NCBI RefSeq assembly: GCF_020085105.1
Contig: NC_058061.1
Location: 2,888,284 to 2,952,283 of the forward strand
Length of the DNA stretch: 64,000 nt
From: Siniperca chuatsi
Lineage: Eukaryota > Chordata > Actinopteri > Centrarchiformes > Sinipercidae
Reading direction: 5' to 3'
Shown here piece after piece: positions 47,061 through 58,621 of this stretch. Both the position numbers and the translations under genes were made by a program. Under the pieces are notes generated by a model that worked only from the letters and a program-made list of their open reading frames with translations, had not been told where the DNA came from and ran no database searches. Each line of letters begins with the position of its first letter. Position 1 is the first letter of the stretch.

Positions 47061-48739
47061 TTTGGTTTCTTTTCTCAGTACAATAAATCTTATTTGTTTA
47101 ATCATGCAGACAATATTATTAGTGTTATTGAGGATGTGATGCCTCAGTCCAGTTTGAGATGATTGGCAACAATAAATCTTAATGAATTTTGATCCTTCAT
47201 TGTCACAGTTCAGAGAGCAGTCCAGGTGTGGCAGCTGAACAAGCAGATTACACAAGACCAGTCCTCGGCAAACATCCCAAAATCCAAACGGGGTGAAAAG
47301 GTCAATGACTTCGTCATTTTTGTTGTGGAAACGTCCTGAATCACCTCAGAAATTTCTACCTCTGTCATAATGCTTCATCCAAACTACTGATTCACATTAA
47401 AAGGCACTGAAAGTCCTTCACACAGTGTCCTTATCATCACAGTGAGGCACCTTGTAAAAGAAAAAGTACACTTGCATGCTTAAAGAATGTAAGATCAAAG
47501 AAAAAATAAGTCACATCCCTTAAACTAAATAATCTTTCAGGTTCAAGTACTTGTACCACTGAGCTTTATATTCACACTCAGTGGGTTCTTTTGTTGGCTT
47601 CCACATTAAAATATACACAGACAGACTCAGAGAGAACCTAATCTGAGTAAATGTCAGAATAGACCTTGGCCACTGCCTGCAGTGCTCTGATTGTCTATTT
47701 AGGGCGGGGAGACGGGATATTTTAAGCAAGTGGCCAACTCAATTGCAGTCTTGTCCCTCAACACACTGTATTACACTAACAAGAAACTCCACGTTAGCAG
47801 CAAGAGACGGATTGTATGATACGCTCTAAAGTCATCCCAGAAAACATGGTTTTAGTGATTTGCAGGTCAAAACAAGTCAACGAGGCTAAATTTGGGTGAA
47901 GGGTAACTCTTGTTTCAACAACACTTCAATCACCATTTCAGTTTGTAGCAGCTTGTGACTACACTTTGAAATGTCGCCCTTTAAATGTTGTTGTATGTGA
48001 CCTTGTCGATGACAGCCACGCTAGCAGCTCTGTGAGGCTTGAATGTGAATTCAAGTTTAAGTTTGTTCTTGATTCTCTGCAGTCATAAAAAATAACCATA
48101 GAAAACTTATAGTGATAATTTTGTGCCCTCATCTTAGACAGTACATCACATTATCTGTTCAAATAAAAACTCTGGGGCAGTAAAATACGACAGAACCATT
48201 TCAAGCCCCCTGACAACGCTTGAGAGCAGGTTGACTCATTTCCCAAAACATGTTCTTTCCTTCAGTCCCTCCTTCTTTGTATCTCTTAATTGCACCCTAA
48301 ATGTGAGGGACTAAGACACAAGTGAGAGAAACGAGAAGACGATTATGGGGACAAGCTCAAACAAACTGACCACGCCCTCCCTCAGCTGTATTAAGGCACT
48401 GCGGTGCTTTTAGCTAATGCTGCATTCACACAATGTCAGCAGAATGGGCACAGCGTTCACACTCGTTACTCTCGAAATATTTCAGTCTGAATCATAGTGA
48501 CCACCGACTGACCAGCATTGACCAAAATCTTTTTAACCAAATTTAGTCTGGTTTTAACCCAGATGTCTGAACCTATTTTGACCCGCAAATCACCAAAAAC
48601 ATGCTTTCAAATACTTTTTTGATAAATAAAATTAAATCATCATCCTGGACAATCACAGCAGCAGTCATTCCATTTTTGAACCCCTCGTTACCATGCTGGT
48701 AACTCGTGTGCAGACAGGATGACGTCATTTCTGGTCTAC
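47061..48739. other. Non-coding stretch downstream of the sialyltransferase
   Basis: Includes the expected 3' UTR of the minus-strand sialyltransferase. No canonical AATAAA was found close to its stop codon. No other gene. Confidence 0.35.
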
Positions 48740-51700
48740 CTAAATTTGTTTGTGCATGTAGAGTTGTATGAGGCCCGCCTGGTGCAGCTGCTGCCACAGA
48801 GTTGTTTCCATCTGCAGGTCGTGGTTGACGTAGAAGCCCACTGGGTGATATTTGCTGTCGTAGTAGTGGTCAGAGTAGTTCTTAAAGTCTGGGGTCATGA
48901 AGCCGTACGCACTCACCTTCATCAACAAAGGAAACACAAAAGCCAGTCAGAGTATGAAACTAATTCTGTCATCTGATTGCCTAAAAATCTAAACAGATTG
49001 CAGCTTTTATGAGCTCTTTTATTTCATGTTTCAACTTGACCCCCTCATTGCTACCACAGACAGGCTGAAAAACAGGTTTTGACAGTGATGACATGCTTTG
49101 GATTTCAGGGGAATCTGTCAGTGATCGGATAAATAAATCATACAGTTGGCACGGCAAAGGACAATTTCATATTCTACAGAACTGTGGTTTGAGTGAGTCA
49201 CTATCAGCACCAAGGCTACACGGTGTCAGACATATGTGCATTTACAAGGCCAGCTGCTCAGAGTCAAAACATTCTCATACTATCAGGCAAGTGCAGCTTT
49301 GTCCCATAATAAATAAACAGCTGACTGACAGGAAAATGCAGTACAGTAATAATAAATACCACCTTGTTGCAGGTGTGCAGAGCAGCCAACAGCATCACAG
49401 CTCCTGTTGACGGACGGTAAATGTCCTTATATCTGGTTTTCAGAATATTAGAACGAAGGAATCTGAAACAACAACAAAAAAAAAAGTATTTTACAACATA
49501 ACATATATAACTCTGTAGTGTCAAGTGGTTTCAGGGACACTGAAGCTTAAATTAGGTAAAAGTGGACATAGAGGATGTGAAAGCTACACACACATAAATA
49601 CCTCTTTTGCCCTGTGTCCCTGTGTGGGAACTTGCCACAGCAGCACGCTCTGGTCCTCTTTTTATCTCATTTCAGCTATTTGAAATGTGAGCCCTGCTTT
49701 CATGCTGTTCACCTGCTCAGCAGATAATTCGCTCACCTGTTTCTAACGTAACGGATGAAATCAGGGTGGTACATCTTCAACTTTTCTGCTGACACGTCCT
49801 CTCCAAAGTACTTGGTTGGACTGTGGAGAAAATATGACATTACTACTCAGAAAATAAAACTGTTGGATAAGAAGTCTTTGCCATGTGCTGTACAATAACA
49901 AATTGAATCTGAATGTAAATATTTACTGTACATGCTAGGGTTAGCATAGTGACTCCTTTCTCTAGATAGCCACATTTCAACACTTGTGTGAATATGGAAG
50001 CGGTAAAGATTAGACAGTGAGTGTGCCACTGTGAGGTTTGAAATGCATAAGCCCATAGAGTGAGAAAAACACCTGTCTCCACTGGCTGTATACATTTCCC
50101 TCTGAAATGTAATGGAGTAAGTATAATATAGCATAACATGGAAATACTCAAGTAGTACAAATATCATAACATTGTAGCTACTTCAGTACTTGGGTAAATG
50201 TGCTTAATTTACTATTTACTGAAGTGTGTTACTTCCTACCACTGCACATTCATACATCTGTTATGAAAAGTGAAAACATCTGAAAAAAGCAGCTATCTTT
50301 GCTTTGAGCTAAATGCTATCTCAGCATGCTAACATGCTCACATAGACAATGAAACATGCAGATGCTGGGAATGTTATTCATTTTGCAGGTATTCAGACAT
50401 AAATCAAAGTATTGGACAGATTAATAATTTGACCTGATAATGGCGCTAATTTCATGACAACCCATCCAGTAGTTGTTGAGAGATTTTACTCTGAACCACA
50501 AATGTCAACCTCATGGTGGCACTAGAGGAAAGGTCTCACCAAAGTCAGTAGGGCTCATCCTCTGGGCACCATGAATAATGATATGATGATAAAAATGAAG
50601 TGCGAGTTGGGAACTGTTTGTATGGAGTTTCTAGCTGAACATATGAAGATGATGTACAGAAGAACAACTAGAGGAATAAAAAAAGTAAGAACATAACAAG
50701 AACAGTATCATGAGTCAATGTGCATCATCATTATGACAGCCTGTAAGTGTTGCTTACTCTTTGCCCCGCTCACGCCCGCTCTCTACTGCAGTGTGTGTCG
50801 CTGCAGCCTTCATCAGCAGGTAATCACGGTCGTGATCTGGCAGAAAAACGTATCGTGTTTCCTGTTGGAGAGCAGCAGAGCGTCACGTGACTCAGATTCT
50901 TTTATGTAACGATTTTAGCATTTTAGGAAAGACTTTTAATTTTTGGCCCTTACCTTTGACAGAGGGGGTCCTCTATACCCAACGCCTGCGTAGCTATTCA
51001 TGGAGTTCATCAGAGTATTGGTGGAGAACGTGTAGTGGGTGGTCCGAGAGCCCACGTCCTGCTCAAAGCCCTTAATGATTACCCCATTGGTCCTGAAGAT
51101 CACAAGCGTCCACAAACAGAAGAAAACACACAAACATAATGACACACCAGCCTGACTGAAGGACCACTTGCTATTGATTTTGCTTTATTGCCAAACTGCC
51201 TTTTGACAAACCCCAGACCAGAGCCAGCCTGAGCAGCTGTTTAGGGCCCCTCAGCCCCAAACCAACTGAAAATGTAAAGTCTGTTCATATTGTACACAGA
51301 ATTTAACTATTTAAAGACTTTAAAGGCTTTTGTGATTTTGGGGTGTTCTAACAAAATCAGTGCCTGTATTTTTAAGTTGTGTTTTTATTTATTTTTTTAC
51401 TTGCACATTCAGATTTTGGAACTCACTTTCAATATTTTGGGATTTAGTGGCTTATAACATAACACATTTTGTGATTCTGAAAATTACAAATTCAGGGGAC
51501 ACAAAAACAAACTTTAGGATGTAGGGGCATTTATAACAAGGGAGTCAGTATCTACCTGAAAACATAGTGATGACTGTCGATCTCTTTCCCTTTCTTTGAA
51601 TCCTTCAGTATCCCACCGTTCCCCACCACGGCACAGCGGATACACTCTGATTTATTGCTGCGATCCTTCCAGTCGTCCAACATTTGCCAGTTAGCAGACG

Positions 51701-52442
51701 AGTTGAGGACAGACAGAGTTTCCACCAGTGCTGTTGACACAGAAAAACAGAATTAATCTGGATGAGATTTATTTAACACAATCTAAAAAACATTTATACA
51801 AAAATCCTTGAATCACGAGAAAAAGATTTAGTTGCTGAACCACTGATTTTTTTTGTGCCCATGTAATTGCATCCGCCCACAGATTCAGTTACTTGTGATT
51901 GGTCTGAAAGAAAGAAACCCCCCCGAGGCTTCATGTGTGGGCACACAGAGAGGAAGCTACCATTATCTCAACACGATAAGCATCTTAACTGTGATGAGGC
52001 CCACATGTCCTCAATCAAATTATCCATACTTTGCATCTTCTGTCTGTATATAGATAACAAATCAAAGAGTACACAGTTTGCCTTCGGTATCTACACAACA
52101 ATTCTAGTGTGAATGTACTTTGAATTATATTTGCTGTAAAAAAACACTTGGTGTGTGAGTTTTTACACAGGGAAACTCCTGTGCTCTGCTAATTGTAGTT
52201 TTCTCTGTGATGTCAATATGAAAATCTGCACTTAATTCAAAAATTGCTTTGATGCAGATCCAGATCTGGATACAATAATTTTCTAACCAATAACAAATTT
52301 AGAGCAAATACACATATTACCAAACTGAATTACCAAATGGGCAAAGTGGGTAACTGCCATGGGGCCCCAGACTCTACGAGGTCCGGGCCCCAGCTGTAGT
52401 TTTTAGCAATTTGATTAACTGCAAATGTGTTGCGCTCAGCAC

Positions 52443-52481
<39 letters not shown>

Positions 52482-55400
52482 TTGTGTAGTGATTAGGCAA
52501 TCAATACAGGTGAAAATGTCATTAAAACAATATACATAAATACCACACTGGAAATTTATTAAAAAAAAAAAAGTATGGGAAAAACAAAAATCTAATAAAA
52601 TGAAAGAAAGAAAAATGAATAAACTAAATACATAATAAATCAAAGAGAAAAATAGAAACATTATAAAATAAATATGGAAACAGGGAAAATAATGAAATAA
52701 ACATATAAAAATACCAAAAAAAAAGAAAAAAATATATAGGAACAAGAAAAACTCACTCTTGAAATCGACCCCCCCCCAGCCATGTGCTCCTGGGTACCGG
52801 CTTAGACGCTGGTGCTGTTCACGAGTGACGTGTTTGGCCCACTGCAGGACTGGAATGTGTTGCAGAAATCGGCCACCAAATTCAGTTTTTGTGACCTGAC
52901 TTCGGATACCGTCTGGGCAGTCCTGAGGGAAGCAGATAACACAACCTTGTTGCACAGCATGCGGGCGGACAGGGAAGCATGGAAAGGTTCCACACATGCA
53001 ATCACGTGAACAGATGGTTGTTAATTGTGTTATCTGCCCCTGGTTCTCTGTGGAATCAATTATTGATTCAATCTGTGTGCAGCTCAAAACCTAAAGTGCA
53101 GCTTAGCTAAGTTGGTAGTCTTTACTTTAAAAGCTGGATCGTACAAAAGTACAGTGTGTGCATGGCAGGAGATTCACATGAAAAAGACAGTGATTCACCA
53201 TATGGATGCATTATTTCATTAAACTCTTCCGAAACCCTGTGATCACTCCCATGAGGCTTTGAGGCAGATCTGAGTAATGATTTCATTTTATGTTGTGTGT
53301 TTTCTCATCTCGTCTCCCTCGGTGGAACATCTGACAACTCAACAAAGTGATTCAGTGCTGATGACACATTCAGGGAATGGGGAGTTGGAGAAACAGAGCC
53401 AGGCTGTAGGAGCCATGACTCTCTGAAACATTTACTGGGAAGACAGACCCACCCAGTACAACTGTGGCAGCCACCCTATGACAGCATCTCCAGCCTGACG
53501 AAAACCAGAAGTGTGTGTTCTGATGCTCCACAGATAAGCTACACCAGATCACATGACACACATCACAAGTATACATGGTACTAATTACAACTTTCACTAC
53601 CTGTTGGTTTGTGTAAACACAGCGTCTTTCCCACCATAATGAATGTTTACTCTTTTCAATTACTCTATTGGTTGTTGCCATTAATTCTATAAAAAGGATA
53701 AGACTGGTGATATTTAATATTTTATTTATGGTCAACAAATCCCATAAAAAAGACCAAAACTAACAATGAATTGATCCGACCAACAATTCAAAGCCTGATG
53801 TATCTTCTTCCTCTGAGCCACAGAGCTCCATTGTCATCCAAAAACTATTAAAAACACATCAGAGCCACATGTTCCTTCATTACCATGCACACAGTCCCCA
53901 CCAAATGCACTATTTCCTCCTGTTTGAGTAATGTTTGCTAAAAACGACAGTGACCAGCTGTTTAAAGAAATCACTGTGCCTTTAAAAAAAATAAATAAAT
54001 AAAAGAAACAATATATTTTTGAGCTAATCTGAAAGATTTCTATCTACAGTAGGAACCAGTGGACTTGGGGCTGAGAGCCACAGACAGGAAGTCAGAAAGT
54101 ATTGAAAAACAGAAACAAAAAATATGACTTTGAAAGGTGCCTTAATCACATAAACATTCTAGCCATTGGGGCTTTCATTTTTAGAGGCCTGCACAGGTAG
54201 AACTCACTGTTTGTGGTGGGATGTCTTCACTCATGTAAGTGTCTCCGATGAAGGGAGGCTCTGTTGGCCTGGCTGCCTGTGTGGGCTGCTGAGGCTTCAG
54301 TGTGGGGCCTTTGGTGCTGGTCCTGGTCTTATCTACGCCATGAGACCTGGAACTGGACTTTATGGTGGCCAGGACAATGTTCTCTGCTGCTGTGGATGTT
54401 TGAGTCTTTATAGTTGGCGTCTGCGTGGCACGTGTGTGTTCATGCAGAATGGTGAGTTCTGGCTGAAAGGTGCAGGCAGGGGGCGGATGGGTGCACGGGG
54501 CACGAGGCTCCTCGGAGTCTCGTGAGCCGCTGTGGAAGACAGAACAAGATTTGGCGGTGAGCCCGGCAAGTCACTGCTGGAAATAAATCCTCTCTCTCTC
54601 TGGAAATATGCTTATTTGCTTTCCTGATGAGGGTTAGATGAGAAGATTGATACTACGCTCATAACTGTCCATTAAATTTGTAGCTGGAGCCAGCAGCCAG
54701 TTAGCTTAGCTTAGCATAAAGACTGAAAATGGGGGAACAGCTAGCCTGGCTCTGTCTGAAGGTATCCGCCTACCAGCACCTCAAAAGCTGAGTAATTAAC
54801 ACGTCATATCTTGTTTGTCTAATCCCCACACAAAGAGATATAACGTGTTAAATTAGTGAGATTTAGAGGTGCTGGTAGGCAGATTATTTTTGGGCAGGTT
54901 AGCCATTTCCAGTCTTTATGCTAAGAGACAGTGTCCCTGTTACTCTGGATAATCCACTGAACACGGTATCATCCGTTTAAGTGCTTTCTAAAAGAAATAC
55001 AGGTTTTGTAGGAACTGTTTTTAAGAAAACTGTTGACAGAATGTGTCTTTGGCTAAAAAAACCACTAGGGGGTAAGTGAGAAAATATGTTTTTTGTAATT
55101 TTGGTGAACCAACCCTTTAATTAAGTTCAACTTTCCACACAATAACACATTCATTATATATGTGAAACTGGGAGGCTCTGAAGTTTATGTAAAAAAAGTT
55201 GATTTATGACAGCACACTACATAACATGGAAAACATATTACAGTCATGACGAACAGGGTGGAGGCTGCATTTTGCCTCAGCTATAAAAGGCTTCAAGGCG
55301 CTCAATATCTCTTCTCTGTTCTATCAGCTTCTTACTCGAAGCGATGGAGTGAATTCTCACTGGTTTTAGGTGCATGGGATCTTGATGGAAAAGGGTGAAG

Positions 55401-58400
55401 TCACTCAAAATCTGAATCTGATGGCAGTTGTGGGGTGTAAAAGTTCATTCTTGACTATGGCTGCGACTACCGATATTTTTTTTTCCATTATCAATAAATC
55501 TGTTCATTGTATTTTACAATTAATCAATTAAAAGATGTCAGAAAACATGTCTCCCCCAGCCCAAGCTGCTGTCTTCAGATTTCATGTTTCGTCCGACCAA
55601 CAGCCTAAAACTCAAAGATATTAAATTCACCATCATATAAAATAGAGAAAATTAATTATACCCACCTGGTACTTAATATAGTTTCTGACCTGTTTTTATA
55701 GTGTTTTATAGTGTATTATATTTTTTGCTAGTACTTTCTCCTGTGTGCACTGACGTAAAGGCGAGCTACTGTAACAAAGAGTTTCCCTTCGGGGATCAAT
55801 AAAGTATTTCTGATTCTGATTCTGAAAAACAGAGAAAAGAGGCAAATCCTCACAATAAATCGCTTACATTATTGTTCAATTATAAAAATTGTTGGCCATT
55901 AATTTTCTGTTGATCGACTAAACGATCAATCGACTAAACGTTTCAGTAGTAGCTTTTTTCCCCAAAGCTTTCAATCGCATCTTTTCCTCAGCAGATGGCA
56001 TAGTCAGTTGCCATGGAGATAGCTTAGTTGTCATCACATGACCTAAGTAAGTACAGAACTTCAATCACGTGACAACAGGTGAGAGATGCAGAGATGCAGC
56101 TGAAAGTTATGGAAAAAGCTAGTAAGTGAACACGTGTGGGGTTGTTAGTTTGCGTTGCTATGTAGGCGTCACTGTCAATACAATCTACTCAAAACACACT
56201 CACACAGTGCAGATAAAGCAGATTTGACTGTTAAGCTCGCTTTACCCTGATTGGCTCTTCATTATCAGCCTGACACACCCGACGCTGATGATGTCAATCT
56301 CAGCAGTAAGTAAACCTCGTAAAGCCCCATAACGAGACACAAGTGTAATAAAGCAGCTGAATTAATGTGTAACTGGACGTTGTTAAATGTTGAACAAAGA
56401 TCAAAGGTTCAACTGCACAAAGCGCATTTTTAACCTTTAAAGAGTTTGTAGAAAGGAAGAGAGAAAGAGGAAATAAATTTAAAATATAACTAAAGCACTA
56501 ACTAACTAAGTCACTAACCATATGCACATGTTGCTCCCCGTCCTATTTTTTTATAAAATAAAGAAGTAAGTATATTTACTTTATGAATAAGGGATTAGAT
56601 GTGTTTTGTTTTGAGGTATGTGGGGTAAAAGAGAAAGATATTATTATCTTTGATTATTTGGGGATGAAAAATGACGATAAATTAAAGAGTATTAAAAACA
56701 ATAATCACATTTGTTATGTTTAATTCCTCCTATTGTTTCCATTTTTGCTAGTATTTTTTCCACAAAAAAAAGTTACATATTACAAGGATTTCACTTTGTT
56801 CTTTTGTTCCTTGACTATTTAATGTATATTTAATACTGACACTTAACAGAGTCCTGAATATACTGTATGTTCATTTCAATATTCACACAGTGCTTTGACA
56901 ATATTGTATCTCAATAGGGTCGCAGCTATTTCATTTTATTTTTTAAATGTAAAAGGCTCCACAGTCCATTAAAAAACATGAGGTTTCCTATATAAAAAGG
57001 AGCTACAGCAGGGAAGTGAAGAGGGCATTCACGTTATTTTTACCCAGCCATTCAGATTAAAGCACAGCTTTTAAAATGAAAGACCTGCGAGCTCCACATG
57101 CCCAAACTTACCATTTAGTGTCTGAAACAGACCTTTGAGAAACAGCCATCTTTTTTCCATTTCTTCCCCCTAAGACTTAATGCATCTTATCTGGACCTGC
57201 TAGCTTTGAAACCTGGAGTGCTGCCCGTTACAACAAAGCTTATGTTTCACATAAGCGTGTAAGAGACCACCTCCAGTGAAATAACTCCGGGGGCTTTTTT
57301 TCATTAGTGCAGCCGGAGCGCTGTGTGGCTCCTTTGTTGAAACCACAATGATACAAATAGAGGGGGAATAAGTGCTGGTTACAAAAAAACCCATGGAACT
57401 TTTCATACCACTCATGTCCTAAGAGTTTAACCCTTCAACCCTGTCCCTTTTTCTGCTGAATCTGACCGCAATTCAGTGCTGGATAAAACTGCATGGTCTC
57501 CTCATCTGTCTGTGAAACAACATGTGGATACTATTCACAGTGCAGTCAAAGTACTATGACACTGAAACATGTTTAGTTGTGTTGACTCTGTGCTGAAGTG
57601 CATTTGATTTTTAAATGAAACAATGACTATAAGACCCGGTACGATGAGTTCAACATGAACAAGTCATTTTCTTCCTATTTGTGTTTTTGTTTGAGCTCTT
57701 CAGCGGTTTTAAGTGGGCGGGGCTCAGTTGGATAAAGGCGATGTCGCATACTTCCCTGCACCAATCAGAATTTAGTAATATTTCAATCAAAAACAGTCAC
57801 ATGATGAAGTGAATGTGGAGTGGCCCTTTAACTCTCACACGACCAACTCTGCAATCCTACAACCTTCTTGAATAGTCTGGTGACGTGAACGCTCACTCTT
57901 TACCATCCATCCCATATGATGTGAATGCGGCATAACGAAAAGATGCCATCAAGTTGCACTATGGGAAGTGTTCTAGGAGCGTGGCTCATACTAGGGACTA
58001 AAAGTCAGGATATTTTGGCCTCTGCTGCATTAATTTTGACTTTTTTTTATCAGTCACTCGCAAGTGCCCAAACTTTATGGAAGTACAATGCTAAATCGCT
58101 GGAGTACGCTTTTAAATAAAGTCGGTATATTTAATATTTGGTGTCAGATCCTTTGCAGTCAGTGCCTTTCTGGAGTCTCAGACATCAGCAGACACTGTAT
58201 CTTCCCTGCTGGTGCTCTCTCAGACCTGTGCTGTTGTTTTTGGTTTTAGTTTGGTCTTCAGCAGGTGAAACACATGATCAGTTTGATTTAGGTCATGTGA
58301 CTAACAACCTCATAGTCATTGTTTCATTTCATATGAAATGTGTCAGAGCTCAGACTTTCCTATTGCCCTGTCTGTAAAAGCAATCCCAAAGTCAGTGCAG

Positions 58401-58562
58401 GTTTTGTCGCTTCACTCACCTGCTCGTTGCCAGTGTGAAGCCAGGTTGTGTGTGTATGTGCCAGTGTTTCAGTAGCTTCTCCAGGTGCCCATACAGGATG
58501 TAGACACACAGCAGGAAGCTGACGGTCAACACGCCAAGCACCGGCCTCCTCAGGAGCCCCAT
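48740..58562 (-). CDS. ST6GALNAC-type alpha-2,6-sialyltransferase (GalNAc family 1/2)
   Basis: Nine coding exons on the minus strand: 58420-58562, 54208-54529, 52757-52922, 51556-51730, 50954-51092, 50758-50861, 49737-49820, 49363-49462, 48740-48916. All borders are GT-AG and all phases match; total 469 residues. Type II Golgi membrane protein: short cytosolic MGLLRRP, membrane anchor about 8-24, then a long Thr/Ser/Pro-rich stem encoded mostly by exon 2 and ending [16 protein letters not shown]. The catalytic part has the L-sialylmotif ([16 protein letters not shown] ... DSHHYVF), the S-sialylmotif ([15 protein letters not shown] ... VSAYGF), motif III HYYD and the VS His in NHDLQMET. It transfers sialic acid from CMP-sialic acid to GalNAc of O-glycans. 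The long stem favours ST6GALNAC1, but paralogues 1 and 2 cannot be told apart by eye. The 5' UTR continues to an acceptor at 58621, so a non-coding exon lies further upstream. Confidence 0.92.
50095..50245 (+). repeat. TACTTAAGT-type dispersed repeat in a sialyltransferase intron
   Basis: AATACTCAAGTAGTAC ... CTTCAGTACTTGGGTAAATGTGC ... TTACTTCCTACCACTGCAC; same family as 18640-19026. Confidence 0.5.
50285..50575 (+). repeat. Dispersed repeat (AGCATGCTAACATGCTCAC ... CATCCTCTGGGCACCATGAAT)
   Basis: A familiar fish intronic repeat; its AGCATGCTAA block recurs near 505. It lies in the intron between sialyltransferase exons 6 and 7. Non-coding. Confidence 0.5.
52446..52478 (+). repeat. (CA)n microsatellite
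   Basis: About 16 CA units in a sialyltransferase intron, followed by A-rich sequence to 52745. Confidence 0.95.
53694..54147 (-). mobile_element. Foldback MITE, family D, copy 3
   Basis: Starts AAAGGATAAGACTGGTGATATT and shares CAACAAATCCCATAAAAAAGACC, CTATTAAAAACACATCAG and ACATGTTCCTTCAT with the other copies. It lies about 60 bases from the sialyltransferase stem exon. The right end is diverged and approximate. Confidence 0.65.
54596..54965 (-). repeat. Foldback repeat family C, copy 2
   Basis: Left half CAGTTAGCTTAGCTTAGCATAAAGACTG and right half CCAGTCTTTATGCTAAGAG are inverted copies. TTTAGAGGTGCTGGTAGGCAGA mirrors GCCTACCAGCACCTC. The flank TTATTTGCTTTCC ... GATGAGAAGATTGATACTACGCTC matches the reverse complement of 28030-28310. 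Confidence 0.7.
55456..55955 (+). mobile_element. MITE-like element (GGCTGCAACTAA family, copy 3) with a nested retroposon
   Basis: Left end CTATGGCTGCGACTACCGATATT, right end ATCGACTAAACGTTTCAGTAGTAGC, imperfect inverted termini. Inside it, about 55680-55828 ends AGTTTCCCTTCGGGGATCAATAAAGTATTTCTGATTCTGATTCTG, a retroposon 3' end, so a retroposon inserted into an older element. Confidence 0.6.
56000..58380. other. Sialyltransferase intron 1, no other gene seen
   Basis: Plain AT-leaning intron sequence. Frames at 57200-57415 and 57925-58377 have no motif. Confidence 0.4.
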
Positions 58563-58621
58563 CCCAGTCAAGGTGTGTGTGACCGGCAGGCTGTGTGTGC
58601 TCGTCCTGGCCTCCGCTCCGC

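Noticed and set aside
52443-53087. 214-codon minus-strand frame
   Set aside because: Only its middle (52757-52922) is a real exon. The rest is intron read-through into A-rich and CA-repeat sequence.
53370-53738. 122-codon minus frame in a sialyltransferase intron
   Set aside because: No domain; overlaps the start of a MITE; not flanked by usable splice sites.
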